In this document: positions 1 to 9,265 of the stretch, piece by piece
How the letters are laid out: each line of letters starts with the position of its first letter
How positions within the stretch are numbered: the stretch's first letter is position 1
Notes under the pieces: generated by a model
The model's input: the letters and a program-made list of their open reading frames with translations, nothing else
Database searches by the model: none
What the model was told of the DNA's origin: nothing
Made by a program: the position numbers and the translations under genes
NCBI RefSeq assembly: GCF_006937785.1
Contig: NZ_SJEE01000026.1
Location: forward strand, 32,001-71,509
Direction: 5' to 3'
DNA length: 39,509 nt
Source of the DNA: Pseudanabaena sp. UWO311
GTDB lineage: Bacteria > Cyanobacteriota > Cyanobacteriia > Pseudanabaenales > Pseudanabaenaceae

Positions 1-137
1 TGGCAGTTGGTTATAACATACCTTTAAATCAACAATTCCTATTTATTCCCATAAGGATTCTAACCTGCATTATTCATGAGAACTCAAAAGAGAATAAATT
101 GCATCCAATCAATCAAAAAAATAGAACAAAATCCCAA

Positions 138-200
138 TAGGGGCAGGTTTAGAAACAAGTCAATGGTTTACCAATAGATTTGTCTCTAAACCTGCCCCTA
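138..200. repeat. Imperfect inverted repeat, 21-bp arms
   Basis: Arms at 138-158 and 180-200 are complementary except for one base; the core reads TAGGGGCAGGTTTAGA. The loop is 21 bases. It lies just beyond the 3' end of the minus-strand Rpn gene. Hairpins built on a 'GTAGGGGC(A/G)GGTTTA' arm are common dispersed repeats in cyanobacterial genomes as I know them; that family assignment is from memory, not a search. It may also serve as a transcript end for the gene at 230-1090. Confidence 0.6.
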
Positions 201-229
201 CGCATTATAGGTATATTCCATTTACGGAC

Positions 230-1090
230 TTATTGAACTTGCGATCGCATACTTCTCAATTCCGCAAATTCTGTCAAGATTAGCCCAGTCGCCCGACTAA
301 TAGCATCATCATCCAGCACATCCAGCAATTTCCCAGCCATTTCTAGCATAGCCTCCGTTTTACCTTGCTCCAAGCCCTGCTTGAGAGCCTTGACGATCGC
401 ATTATGTTGATCTTGGATAAAGAACTCCTGATGTTGTAACTCGTCTAATTCTTCAGGCGAAAGATTTCCTTCTCTGGCAAACTCAAAGGCTTGCTTAATT
501 TCTGGCACAAGATTCATACTCTCTGGCACAACATCTAAATCAATCGCATGTTTGAGAAAATATAGCCACTTGTCTGCCAAGGTTTCTAGCACCATCAGTG
601 CTTTATCAAATTTTGGCAACTCGACAAATACCAGTTCCAGATCGTAGATAGGATAGTCAATCAAAAAATCTTTCTCTTTTAAAATAAACCGAGAAGTCAA
701 TTGATTTATTTCGGGAAACATCACAAAATCAGTAATTGTCAGCGCTATCACAGGATTAAGTTGCGAGTATGATTGTCCGATGCCGAGTTGAATGGAATAA
801 GCTTTGGCAGCATTGTAGAGAATCCGCTTCTCAAATCCTTCAATATTTAACACCTGCATTTCAATAATTACGCTTGTGCCATTATCCAGCTTAGCTTTGA
901 CATCGAGATAGGTATCCTTAACACCTCGGATGCGTGGAGCTAAATAAGGATTAAGGATTTCTAATTGCGAGATTCTGCTCTGACCATCGTAAAGCATCGC
1001 ATTCAAAAAACTGATCAAGACATCATGGCTTTGTTCGGAGCCAAAGATTTTCTTGAAGGCAAAATCAGTTTTTGGACTAATAAATTTCAT
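230..1090 (-). CDS. Rpn family PD-(D/E)XK nuclease / putative transposase
   Basis: A 286-residue protein beginning with the family hallmark MKFISPKTDFAFKKIFG. The PD-(D/E)XK nuclease core is visible as D63 in TYLDVKAKL and E77-x-Q79 in VIIEMQV, the usual D...ExQ arrangement. The C-terminal third is helical and charged, with a QGLEQGKTEAMLEMA stretch typical of cyanobacterial members. Family knowledge: Rpn proteins are DNA endonucleases linked to recA-independent recombination, often present in many copies and formerly annotated as transposases (PDDEXK_2). The length is normal and no lesion is seen. An inverted repeat follows its 3' end. Its role in this cell is not evident from its neighbours. 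Confidence 0.85.
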   Translation of the reverse strand: MKFISPKTDFAFKKIFGSEQSHDVLISFLNAMLYDGQSRISQLEILNPYLAPRIRGVKDTYLDVKAKLDNGTSVIIEMQVLNIEGFEKRILYNAAKAYSIQLGIGQSYSQLNPVIALTITDFVMFPEINQLTSRFILKEKDFLIDYPIYDLELVFVELPKFDKALMVLETLADKWLYFLKHAIDLDVVPESMNLVPEIKQAFEFAREGNLSPEELDELQHQEFFIQDQHNAIVKALKQGLEQGKTEAMLEMAGKLLDVLDDDAISRATGLILTEFAELRSMRSQVQ

Positions 1091-1179
1091 ATGCTTCAGT
1101 TAGATCTTATCTCAATTAATCCTAACACTCTCCATCGTCGCGAGATCGCCTTACACTCAAGTGCGTTGTTCAGAGCTAA

Positions 1180-1706
1180 AATCTGTTAAAACAGGTTAAT
1201 TTTGTTGCATGGACAATCTCAACTCCCAATGGCAACATCAATATCGGGGCAGTACCTGATGGTAAATATGTACGGATTACGCCTGAAGGTATTCCTCTTA
1301 GCCTCGATCTGCCGATCGCAACTCAACAAGAATTGGGCATTACCAAACCGATCGTAGGAATTGATTTGCCGAAACTACTTGCTGGTTTGGAGATTATCGC
1401 ACCGACTCGGGCAGGAACTGCGATCGCATCGGACAATCTCACGAATGGCGATAGCATTGTGTCTGAAGGTACTGGTTTTAACCCCACATCATCTTCACTG
1501 ACCAATGCAGCTTTACCAGCAACCAAGAAAGTTGTGAATATATTTGGCTATTTCCTAGTCGAGAGGATTTAGAAGGACTCACACCAAGATTAGATAATCA
1601 AGATTTAGATAATCAAGATCTAGAAGTTAGCTTCATAAAAGTTCTCTGTCTTGACCCATCTCTCGCCACTGCTCAGACAACTTCCATTCCTACTTACAAA
1701 AAATAA
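1180..1706 (+). pseudogene. Decayed C-terminal remnant of a filamentous-haemagglutinin-like exoprotein
   Basis: No open start exists. After the stop at 1177-1179, one frame reads on to 1572 through ISTPNGNINIGAVPDGKYVR and then DLPKLLAGLEIIAPT. This resembles the segment after the repeats in cyanobacterial TpsA/filamentous-haemagglutinin exoproteins (GNI.IAAVPGGK.VRI..., LPxLLxG). That frame ends at 1572, but another frame continues with protein-like sequence (LFPSREDLEGLTPRL) to a stop at 1704-1706, so a frameshift is likely. A 15-base unit, AGATAATCAAGATTT-like, occurs twice near 1590-1622. The signal peptide and secretion domain are missing. The family assignment is by memory of motif style and is tentative; calling it non-functional is safer. 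Confidence 0.45.
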
Positions 1707-1716
1707 ACCCTGAGTT

Positions 1717-3744
1717 TTAGTTGCGCTGTTCTATTCCATTTTGAATATTCGTTACATTTGAAGGTGGACGAGTCCAATTAAAGTCACTAATCCTTATTAA
1801 AAATTCTCCTAACCCTTGATTAGGATTGTATCTAATCAATACAGAATAGGTACGCCTTGCGTATTCTAAGGAATATACAGAATCAAATAAATTGCCAGTA
1901 TCCAAGCTCCAACTCTGCTGAATGCCAAGTCTCAATGGCCCATAGATTTGTTGAACTATTCCTGCGGTCAGCGATCGCGTATCAGCAACGCGGTCAAATA
2001 AGAATGGCGATTTACCGCTAGCAAATGCTTGAGTATAGCTAAGGGTTAAGCCAGTATAGTCAAGGAAGTCTTTAGCAAAATGACCAACCTCCGCAGCTAA
2101 ACCAACAGTTCCATAAAGAACAGCTTGATTAGCTCCATTAGAGTAGAAAGAATTTACGCCTTGCGCGGTCAAAAAAGCATCTAGTCTTGGCACAATTGGT
2201 TTGGGAGAGAAGCGCAATCCCGTTTCTTTTTCGGCTGCTAATGGTTCACCTCGTAGCAGGGGAAAAGCTCGACTGAGAACAGCAGCACCTTGCACACGAA
2301 TTAATGAACCGATTGTACTGGGTTGGATGTCATCTCGTACCGCCCCAACGAGCTGAGCAGAAGCTTGATAACTAAAAGAAATTTGAGAATCTCCAAGAAC
2401 ATAGTTGGGAGATAACAAAGTTGTTCCCAAAATGTTGTTTACATCCTGAAAGCCTAGCGAACCATTGAATACCCGATCGCGAAAAGCATACTGTGAGAGC
2501 AAAGTATGGTTACCAAACACTGGCATCTGATAGCTAGCATTAAAACGCAATAAGGAATCAATCTTAGAAAAATCTAAACCTGAGAAACTCGCTCTTGCCG
2601 ATAAGCTTGAGCCATCATCAAAGGCTCCATTTAAGGTAGCAACAACCCCAATAATATCAACACCTGAAAATCCACTCTGACTAGAAAAAGCACGTTGTAG
2701 AAGCAATTGGGGGGACAATTGAAAATTCAAGTTGGATTGAGTGATCACATCAAAGCTTTGTTGATAAAAAACACCATCTCGATCGCGGCGGTCAAAACCA
2801 ACTAAGGCAGGAGCAAAGCGTTGAAAACGATCAAGTGTAATACTATTGACTGGCAATGGCAGAGAAAATCCCTGATCAAAAACAATGCGTGGAGATTCCA
2901 GATCTAGTCGATTTTGAGTTGGTGAAATCGGAGTTAAGGTAGCTTTACTGGTAGTAAGTTCCAGTTCAGGAGGACTAAAAGGATCGTTCGTAACCCTCAA
3001 ATTTTCGGCTGTCCAAGTATCTCCATCAATTATTAAACGCTCGGCAATAAATCCAATACGGCGCACTTGTCCTTCAGAAGAGTTTCCAGAACCAATAGGA
3101 GCTATGGTGATCGAGTTAGTAGCCAGTTCTGATGGCGATCGCGACACTTCAGAACTTTGAAGAGTGCCAAGGTCAACAGCACCTGATGCGTTGAGGAGAT
3201 CGCCCTTAACAGTCCCGTAATTATAGGTAAGCTTTGTTCCACGTATCTTCTGGTCACCGCGTGTAAAAAACACATTACCTTCGGCAACAACTTCCTGCGT
3301 TTTGGTATTTAATTGAACGCGATCGGCTTTGAGTTCCGATTTTTTATAATTAATTACCACATTGCCTTCAGCGACAAACACCTGAGTATTAATGTCATAT
3401 TCTTGGCGATCGCTAACCACGTTTAGCTTTTCCCCTACACGCGGCGGTAAGGGTGGGCGTGGCTTATCTTTAGGCTTTGGCTTCGGTAAACTATTTGGCT
3501 TGATGGGGCCAGCTTGAGAGATCAGAGTTGTTCTGACTTGCTGAGCGATCGCATCGGGATCAGGCAAGCTCTCTAAAAAAAGCTGTAGCTGAGATTGCAC
3601 CTCTATTGGCAATTCAGTAGGCAATCTAGAAATACGACCATTAAACGCTGACGAAGACGACAACGTTTGGCTAGAGCTAGCCTGTCTCACCTCAGCATAG
3701 GTGCTAGGTGGCAGTTGAGTTGAAGGCAGTGGTAAGAAATCCAT
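1717..3744 (-). CDS. DUF3769 / LptD-like (OstA-domain) outer-membrane protein
   Basis: A 675-residue protein. Residues about 105-195 form an OstA/LptA-like beta domain, with repeated strands such as NTQVFVAEGNVVINYKKSEL and TQEVVAEGNVFFTRGDQKI. The rest, from about 200 to the end, is rich in alternating hydrophobic/aromatic strands (SLEYARRTYSVLIRYNPNQG), as in an outer-membrane barrel. This fits cyanobacterial DUF3769 proteins, the presumed LptD counterparts that insert lipopolysaccharide into the outer membrane. Residues 80-105 are proline/lysine-rich. No classical signal peptide is visible after MDFLPLPSTQ, and an in-frame stop lies two codons upstream, so no longer start exists. It lies downstream of dnaN on the same strand, but hairpin 3798-3836 separates them. 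Confidence 0.8.
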   Translation of the reverse strand: MDFLPLPSTQLPPSTYAEVRQASSSQTLSSSSAFNGRISRLPTELPIEVQSQLQLFLESLPDPDAIAQQVRTTLISQAGPIKPNSLPKPKPKDKPRPPLPPRVGEKLNVVSDRQEYDINTQVFVAEGNVVINYKKSELKADRVQLNTKTQEVVAEGNVFFTRGDQKIRGTKLTYNYGTVKGDLLNASGAVDLGTLQSSEVSRSPSELATNSITIAPIGSGNSSEGQVRRIGFIAERLIIDGDTWTAENLRVTNDPFSPPELELTTSKATLTPISPTQNRLDLESPRIVFDQGFSLPLPVNSITLDRFQRFAPALVGFDRRDRDGVFYQQSFDVITQSNLNFQLSPQLLLQRAFSSQSGFSGVDIIGVVATLNGAFDDGSSLSARASFSGLDFSKIDSLLRFNASYQMPVFGNHTLLSQYAFRDRVFNGSLGFQDVNNILGTTLLSPNYVLGDSQISFSYQASAQLVGAVRDDIQPSTIGSLIRVQGAAVLSRAFPLLRGEPLAAEKETGLRFSPKPIVPRLDAFLTAQGVNSFYSNGANQAVLYGTVGLAAEVGHFAKDFLDYTGLTLSYTQAFASGKSPFLFDRVADTRSLTAGIVQQIYGPLRLGIQQSWSLDTGNLFDSVYSLEYARRTYSVLIRYNPNQGLGEFLIRISDFNWTRPPSNVTNIQNGIEQRN

Positions 3745-3797
3745 ACTTCAACTAAGTTTACAGGATTTTTCTCTGAGATATAGCGATAAACTACTGA

Positions 3798-3836
3798 ATA
3801 AAGTAAAAACCACGCTGCGCGTGGTTTTTACTTTAT
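3798..3836. terminator. Perfect 18-bp hairpin, loop TGC, after dnaN
   Basis: Arms 3798-3815 and 3819-3836 are fully complementary around loop TGC (core GCTGCGC). A-rich on the left and T-rich on the right, so it can act as a terminator in either direction. It sits between the dnaN stop (3849) and the DUF3769 start (3744), so it probably ends dnaN mRNA. It belongs to the palindrome family described in the findings. Confidence 0.8.
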
Positions 3837-3848
3837 AACAATGCTCGC

Positions 3849-5003
3849 CTAATTGCGGATTTGCACAGGCATCAGCAAATAAGTCATTTTGGTTGCCCCA
3901 ATTGGTACAAGCACAGCAGGGCTAGTTGGATTGTTCATCTGAATTTGGATTTCATTGCTCGGTAGAGCTTTTAAGCCATCTAATAAATATTTGACGTTAA
4001 AGGCTATTTCCACATCTTCACCTGAAATCTGGGCAGGCAGAGATTCACGTCCTGCGGCGACATCAGGAGCTTCAACAGAGAGCGAAATTTCCTGCCCAGT
4101 AGAGTCAATTGTAATTTTGACAATGTTATTTTTTTGGTCTGCCAATACAGCAATGCGTTCTAGAGCGGATAAAAATAATTTGCGCTCGACTGTAACTTGA
4201 CGTTCAAAGCGGCTGGGAATCAATTGGCGATAGTTGGGGTAGGTGCCATCTAACAAACGGGAAATTAAGATTTGATTAGCACTTTGAAAAATCATATTGG
4301 CACGATCAAACTTAACTGCGATCGCACCCTCTGTTTGTTGGTTGAGCATCCGTTCTAGTTCACGCAAGGCTCTAGCAGGAATCGTCACCTCCAGATTAGT
4401 AGTCACGGTATCCCCCGTCACAGGAGGCTCATCTGCATCCAAAAATCCAGTTTGCACAACGGATAAGCGATGTCCATCGGTAGCCGCAAACTCTAAGCGA
4501 TCGGCAGTAGCAGTCAGATGCACACCCGTGAGAATACGCTTGGTCTCATCAGCCGAAGTGGCAAACAGGGTTGAGGACAAACCACTCAGCATTGACTCAA
4601 CAGGCAAATAGGTAGTTTCGCCATCTTCGCCAATTTGAGGTAACTCAGGAAACTCTTCCACAGGTAAACCATGCATTTGATAACGTCCTGAACCACAGAC
4701 AATCGAGACCATCGTGTTGTCTGTGTCCACAGTGATCGTGATGTCTTCATCAGGAAGACGCGACACAATGTCGTTAAGTAACTTTGCTGGCAGAGTAATC
4801 GATCCCGCCTCTACGACTTGAGCAGGAAATGAGACCTGAATACCTAGATTGAGATCAAAGGCAGTCATACCAAGACTTTGATTGGAGCCGTCAGCATCTA
4901 ATCGAATGTTTGCCAAAATTGGATGGGTGGGGCGAGATGCGACCGCACGACCGACAAGGGCAAGGTTAGCAGCGAGTTGGTTTTGGGGACAGACTAGTCG
5001 CAT
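3849..5003 (-). CDS. dnaN: DNA polymerase III beta subunit (sliding clamp)
   Basis: A 384-residue protein, the normal clamp length. It starts MRLVCPQNQLAANLALVGRA and ends in the typical clamp C-terminus TYLLMPVQIRN. Other clamp signatures are RPTHPILANIRL near residue 25, the ATDGHRLSV motif in domain 2 and DGTYPNYRQLIP in domain 3. The protein forms the ring that tethers the replicative polymerase to DNA and also binds other replication and repair proteins. It is transcribed away from a dense DnaA-box cluster, the arrangement described for the origin region of Synechococcus elongatus. No dnaA gene is in the window. The ORF is intact. Confidence 0.97.
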   Translation of the reverse strand: MRLVCPQNQLAANLALVGRAVASRPTHPILANIRLDADGSNQSLGMTAFDLNLGIQVSFPAQVVEAGSITLPAKLLNDIVSRLPDEDITITVDTDNTMVSIVCGSGRYQMHGLPVEEFPELPQIGEDGETTYLPVESMLSGLSSTLFATSADETKRILTGVHLTATADRLEFAATDGHRLSVVQTGFLDADEPPVTGDTVTTNLEVTIPARALRELERMLNQQTEGAIAVKFDRANMIFQSANQILISRLLDGTYPNYRQLIPSRFERQVTVERKLFLSALERIAVLADQKNNIVKITIDSTGQEISLSVEAPDVAAGRESLPAQISGEDVEIAFNVKYLLDGLKALPSNEIQIQMNNPTSPAVLVPIGATKMTYLLMPVQIRN

Positions 5004-5099
5004 AGTTTGATAGAAGATTTTCTAAGCTTGAGGGTGAGAGGAAAGAAACAGCGTTAAATTTTGAATGAATTTAGATTCTAAAAAGTGCGGTTAAGGCTC

Positions 5100-5640
5100 G
5101 AAGGGAAAATTCTAGAAGATTTCAAAATTTGAGTATTTTTTAAGGTTTGAAGATTTTTAAAAGAAACAAAAAATGTATTTAAGATTACTTTGCTAATATT
5201 TTTTGAAAACGCAGTTTAAATGAAATTTTTTAAAACAAACTTTTTCTGAAAAGCTTTTTAATTTTGATTTTTTTGATTTGTGGAAGCCAATCATACCATC
5301 GTTGGAATTTTTTACAATATCAAAATCCAAATTTATTTTTTCATTCATTTTTCGTTTGAACTAATTATTACTCTTTAAAGAATAATAAATCTTTAATAGT
5401 AGTAGTAGGGGCTGTGGAAAATGTGGAAAACTCAAAGAGAACTATATAAAATAAGCTTTTTAGCATTTTTTACCTGTGGATAAACCTGTGGATAAACTGG
5501 CTAGTTTTCCACAAGGTATAAATACCTATCAAAAGTTTTCCACATTTATGCAAAAGTTTTCCCCAGATATCTCCATCTTTTCCACAGAAAGATAGTAGTT
5601 ATCCACAGGTTTTCCACAGGTAAAAAATAAACATCTAGAT
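5100..5640. other. Probable chromosomal origin oriC: DnaA-box cluster with AT-rich flank
   Basis: The 950-base gap between dnaN and psb32 has no gene. At 5413-5618 there are nine exact DnaA-type 9-mers. TGTGGAAAA is at 5413 and 5422, TGTGGATAA at 5475 and 5487, TTTTCCACA at 5505, 5536, 5578 and 5610, and TTATCCACA at 5599. A near match, TTTTCCCCA, lies at 5557. The left four boxes point one way and the right five the other. Both TTATCCACA and the cyanobacterial variant TTTTCCACA are known DnaA boxes. The stretch at about 5140-5400 is very AT-rich and could be the unwinding element. Adjacency to dnaN supports the call. Actual origin use is inferred; some cyanobacteria do not need DnaA. Confidence 0.85.
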
Positions 5641-5959
5641 TTATCAACAGATCTATATCAAAAATGTTCACGGAAAACTCTTTTGAAATTTATTGTCAAA
5701 ATCTTAATAATACTTAAATAACCAGAACTTATTAAGAGTTGTAATCCTTTTGATAATTTTAGAATTTGGGAAATTAGGACTTGATTTAGTGATTTTGAAC
5801 GGCATGTTTGAACTGGAAATTCTAAAATATTGCTGAAAATGGTGTGCGGTCGCTGAGGGCGATCGCTAAATTTTCTCTACGATTCCTTGCAGATTGATAT
5901 AGTGATGAAAAGTGAAATTGATTGATTTGAGTTTTAAAATATAGGTTTAAAAAATTGTG

Positions 5960-6673
5960 ATGGAAATATTGCTCAAAAATTTATTTTGCCGCCTATGTTT
6001 TGGGGTGATCGCCTTACTAATTAGCTTTAATTTATTGACTGGTAATGCATTGGCTTTGCAAGTGTCAGATATTCCTGACTTATCCGAAATTAAGACCCTG
6101 ACTGACCAAACTTGGGTGATTGATGATTCTGAGGTATTAAGTGCTTCGACCAAAAGTGCGATCATCAGCAAAGCTGAAAAATTAGCAGAATTAACGGGGA
6201 TCGAAGTTCATGTCGTGGCAATTCGCCGCATTGATTTAGGTCAACCTGCATCAGAATTTACGGCAGAATTATTTGATAAATGGTTCCCTTCTGGATCTGA
6301 GAAGGCTAATCAAGTACTGCTATTTATGGCGACAGAAGACCACCGTACTGCTATTCAGACTGGCGAAAAGGTAAAAGAAGTCCTGCCTGATAGCATTGCC
6401 AATAGTATTGCCGATGAGACGATGCTCTATCCTGCGCGTAAGGCAAACTATAATCAATCTGTAAATGAGGGACTTGCTCGTCTAGAGGCTGTTTTGAAAG
6501 GTAATCCAGACCCAGGTGCGCCCCTATTAGCAGTAGAAGAGACTGAGACGAGTAACTATGCTACTAGAGAGGAAACTGAGGCAAGTTCATCAAATGTGGT
6601 GGTAATTATTCTACTGGTTTTGGCGACGTTGTTACCTATGGCGACTTATTACTGGTTACAAAGTCAACCATAA
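5960..6673 (+). CDS. psb32: TPM-domain protein, photosystem II repair factor Psb32
   Basis: About 237 residues. An N-terminal signal peptide or membrane anchor (LLKNLFCRLCFGVIALLISF) ends near GNALALQ. A TPM domain covers about residues 48-175, with the opening WVIDDSEVLSASTKSAI and the conserved KWFPSGSEKANQVLLFMATEDHRTAIQTG. A single C-terminal membrane helix (VVVIILLVLATLLPMATYYW) follows. This architecture matches cyanobacterial Psb32 and plant TLP18.3, thylakoid proteins that help photosystem II repair and protect against photodamage. ATG at 5960 is preferred over GTG at 5957. The last codons (CCA TAA) lie inside the left arm of the large hairpin 6666-6728. Confidence 0.85.
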   Translation: MEILLKNLFCRLCFGVIALLISFNLLTGNALALQVSDIPDLSEIKTLTDQTWVIDDSEVLSASTKSAIISKAEKLAELTGIEVHVVAIRRIDLGQPASEFTAELFDKWFPSGSEKANQVLLFMATEDHRTAIQTGEKVKEVLPDSIANSIADETMLYPARKANYNQSVNEGLARLEAVLKGNPDPGAPLLAVEETETSNYATREETEASSSNVVVIILLVLATLLPMATYYWLQSQP

Positions 6674-6728
6674 CTCAAAAAGAAAGAGGCGGCGCATCGC
6701 GCCGCCTCTTTCTTTTTGAGTTATGGTT
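6666..6728. terminator. Perfect 30-bp palindrome spanning both stop codons, loop ATC
   Basis: Arms 6666-6695 and 6699-6728 are perfectly complementary around ATC (core GCATCGC). The structure covers the final Pro-stop of psb32 (CCA TAA at 6668-6673) and the mirror-image Pro-stop of the convergent gene at 6721-9186. A-run outside, GGCGGCGC inside and T-run beyond make a bidirectional intrinsic terminator for both genes. Confidence 0.9.
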
Positions 6729-9186
6729 CATCAAAATCGGTGTCTTGTGCTAGGTTGGGTGGAGTTACAGAGCGAGTGACTCTTACTTTATGGCTTTCGC
6801 GTTGGGTTTGAGCTTCGATCGCGATCGCTTCAAAAGCAACATCAATACTACTGAGCGGAATCGAGATGTTTGTGCGGGCTTCAATAAACGCGGCATTGGG
6901 AACAGTACTAAAATCTAAGAGCCAACGTGGTCCATCTACAATCATCCGCGTTTGCAAATCTTTAATCCAGAATTTCACAAAGAATTTAGGAGCAAGTGCT
7001 GGGAGACGAACGGTTACTAACATTGGTGTTCCTGAAATTAGCTCACCAGTAGGAATAAGAATTTCAGGTATGGGAATTGGTTCTTGTTCAGAAAAAGACT
7101 GGGTTGAAGATTCTTGAAGATTGCGAATAGTTTGGGCTGTCTCAGCCAAATTAGAAGCAGCAGAATTTTGGCTTGAGACAGTGCTAACTGGGAAAGTGTT
7201 TGGATCTATAGGATCTTCCCAAACATACTCATTTAAAATCAAATCAGGTTCAGAAGTTAATAATCGATCCAGCTCAACATCAAGTTCGAGATCTAGTTCG
7301 GCGAGGCTGGTGGCTTCGGTGATCGTTCTTGGTGGTTGTTCAGGGTTGTTTAGATCTATGGATGCACTAGTTAAAGTACTCGATAAATCATTTTCTAGTA
7401 ATGGATCGCTGGGTGGGAAGGTTTCGAGTAATAGTTCTTCGGTACGTTGGTTGGCTTTTTGGGATGCGATCGCATCAGCAGATAGAGTTTGTAGTTTATT
7501 GAGAAACCGATTTCCGCTGGGTTTTGATTGATTGGTGACTGATGCATTTTCTTGCCACGGCTGCTCTAGTAGCTCTTCATAGTTGTGAGGGAGTTCTTCT
7601 TCAAAACTATAAAGTAGTTCTGGTTCTTCTTCAGAGTTTGATGAAATTTGGCGATCGCTATCGGCTAAATCATCAATATTTCTCAGATCAAAGTGCGTCT
7701 CAGTTTCTTGAGAAATATCTGTCTCTACCTGTGGAAAACTTTGAGGATAATCATCAGTTATTTCAGGATTAGGGGGAGTATAAATCTGATTACTGCTCCT
7801 ATTTTGTTGAGATGGTAAAGGTGGTAATGACAAAGAATTTGCAGGTGTTTGTTGCTTTAATGCTTCTCCCTGATTAGCTTTAGATCTGTTAGAAGGTATG
7901 GGTGGAAGACTAAGCGAATTGGCTGGTTTTGGCTTTGGTGATAGACTTCTAGACTTATTTTCCGTTGGTGTTGATACCTGTGGAAAACTCTGTGGAAATT
8001 GTTGGTAACTAGACTGATCTCTGGTTGTTTCCGTCGTTTGAGAATTGAGAGTTGTTTCTTGAGAAGAATGTTTTTTAGCTTCTTTAATGAGTTCGGGCAG
8101 AACTCTCGCAGCAGGATAGGAAACTGCGATCGCCTGTTGCGTCACATACAAATCTCTATCTAGTTGAAAGTCTTGATGGGGATGAATTTGGACTTCACCG
8201 ATGAGAACTTGAATTTCTGAAGGTGGCGGCACAATGATCTGATACGCAAAGGTGATTGCGCCAGTTGCTGGATTGCGATCGCCAGAATTCGTGATCTCGA
8301 AGCGCTGATTTACGACAATATCAAGGGTCTGTGGATCTTTGAGGCTGACTTCGATTTCTCCTTGAGTATAGACTTCTCCTGTGAGATGGAAGCTATTGTT
8401 TTCATTAAGAATATATTGAGGCTGTTTTAAACGTAATAAAATACGAGGCTGAAATGGTTCATCTGTTTCTTCAGTTAAATCATTTGGGCTATATGCTTCT
8501 ACCAGCTCCAAGACATTAGGGTGATCGCTTAGAGATTCTGTTTCTAGTTCTATATTTTTAGAATTACCATCAATCTCTTCGTCTCCATCATCCTCATCAT
8601 CAAAGAGTGCAAACTCTTCAAACATAGATTCGACGAGTTCCGTTGATCTTTGCTCAGCAATATCGAGAATTGGTGAGCTATAACTTAGAGGGGTTGGCTC
8701 AGTTTGAATGATTCCCAATGCATTAGTATGTGACTCATTGGCAAGTTCGGCAGGAGTTTCTACTTCTTCTGCAACTTCGTTATATTGCCATTCGGAGCCA
8801 GCTTCTGCTGAAATTTGAATTACATCAAACTTGACAGTCTTTTTCCATGCAGGGATTAAATTGGTGCTTTCTGATCCTGTGCCAGATTCTTGGTTCGGTT
8901 CTGTAGCTATGCAGTCAATCTGCCATATCCCTGGTACAAAGTTGGTGTATGGCATGACGATCAGCAACCCATCATGGCTGATGCGTTTAGCAATTTTTTG
9001 TTGTAAAGGCTGATGCCGCACATCTGCGAGAGGGCGATAGGCGATCGCGATCGCAACTAGCGCATTTGCTGAAGCAGAGCGTGCAGCAAGTCGGTACTGC
9101 CCCTCCAAAATCTCTACAGTTGGAGATTCTAGGGGCAACCAGGACTTGTCACCTTTGCGTTGTAGCAAAAACTCCCAGTTTTCCAT
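6721..9186 (-). CDS. Large acidic cyanobacterial hypothetical protein with beta-rich ends
   Basis: An 821-residue protein I do not recognise. The N-terminus (1-110, MENWEFLLQRKGDKSWLPLE) and the C-terminal 110 residues (ELISGTPMLVTVRLPALAPK) look like globular beta domains. Residues about 245-345 also look beta-rich, possibly Ig-like (FHLTGEVYTQGEIEVSLKDP). Between them are long disordered Ser/Gln/Glu/Pro stretches. Two short duplications are visible: PANSLSLPP(I/L)PS occurs twice and PQSFPQV twice. There is no signal peptide or membrane helix, so it is probably cytoplasmic, perhaps a scaffold; that is inference. Its final codon and stop are encoded by the arm of the palindrome shared with psb32. 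Confidence 0.7.
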   Translation of the reverse strand: MENWEFLLQRKGDKSWLPLESPTVEILEGQYRLAARSASANALVAIAIAYRPLADVRHQPLQQKIAKRISHDGLLIVMPYTNFVPGIWQIDCIATEPNQESGTGSESTNLIPAWKKTVKFDVIQISAEAGSEWQYNEVAEEVETPAELANESHTNALGIIQTEPTPLSYSSPILDIAEQRSTELVESMFEEFALFDDEDDGDEEIDGNSKNIELETESLSDHPNVLELVEAYSPNDLTEETDEPFQPRILLRLKQPQYILNENNSFHLTGEVYTQGEIEVSLKDPQTLDIVVNQRFEITNSGDRNPATGAITFAYQIIVPPPSEIQVLIGEVQIHPHQDFQLDRDLYVTQQAIAVSYPAARVLPELIKEAKKHSSQETTLNSQTTETTRDQSSYQQFPQSFPQVSTPTENKSRSLSPKPKPANSLSLPPIPSNRSKANQGEALKQQTPANSLSLPPLPSQQNRSSNQIYTPPNPEITDDYPQSFPQVETDISQETETHFDLRNIDDLADSDRQISSNSEEEPELLYSFEEELPHNYEELLEQPWQENASVTNQSKPSGNRFLNKLQTLSADAIASQKANQRTEELLLETFPPSDPLLENDLSSTLTSASIDLNNPEQPPRTITEATSLAELDLELDVELDRLLTSEPDLILNEYVWEDPIDPNTFPVSTVSSQNSAASNLAETAQTIRNLQESSTQSFSEQEPIPIPEILIPTGELISGTPMLVTVRLPALAPKFFVKFWIKDLQTRMIVDGPRWLLDFSTVPNAAFIEARTNISIPLSSIDVAFEAIAIEAQTQRESHKVRVTRSVTPPNLAQDTDFDEP

Positions 9187-9265
9187 ATTCGGCGATCGCG
9201 GGTTAAGGCGGTAAAGTGTGCTTAGTTATCGCAAATACTAACCCATCTAGGCTTGTATAGCAATT

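Noticed and set aside
138-1090. Rpn gene as part of a complete insertion sequence
   Set aside because: Only one side has an inverted repeat, and no target duplication or terminal repeat is seen on the other side.
4297-4611. A 104-codon frame opposite dnaN
   Set aside because: Antisense shadow of a highly conserved gene; its composition reflects dnaN codon use.
7121-7531. A serine-rich 136-codon frame opposite the 821-residue gene
   Set aside because: Low-complexity reverse of an acidic, Ser/Glu-rich region; no start signal.
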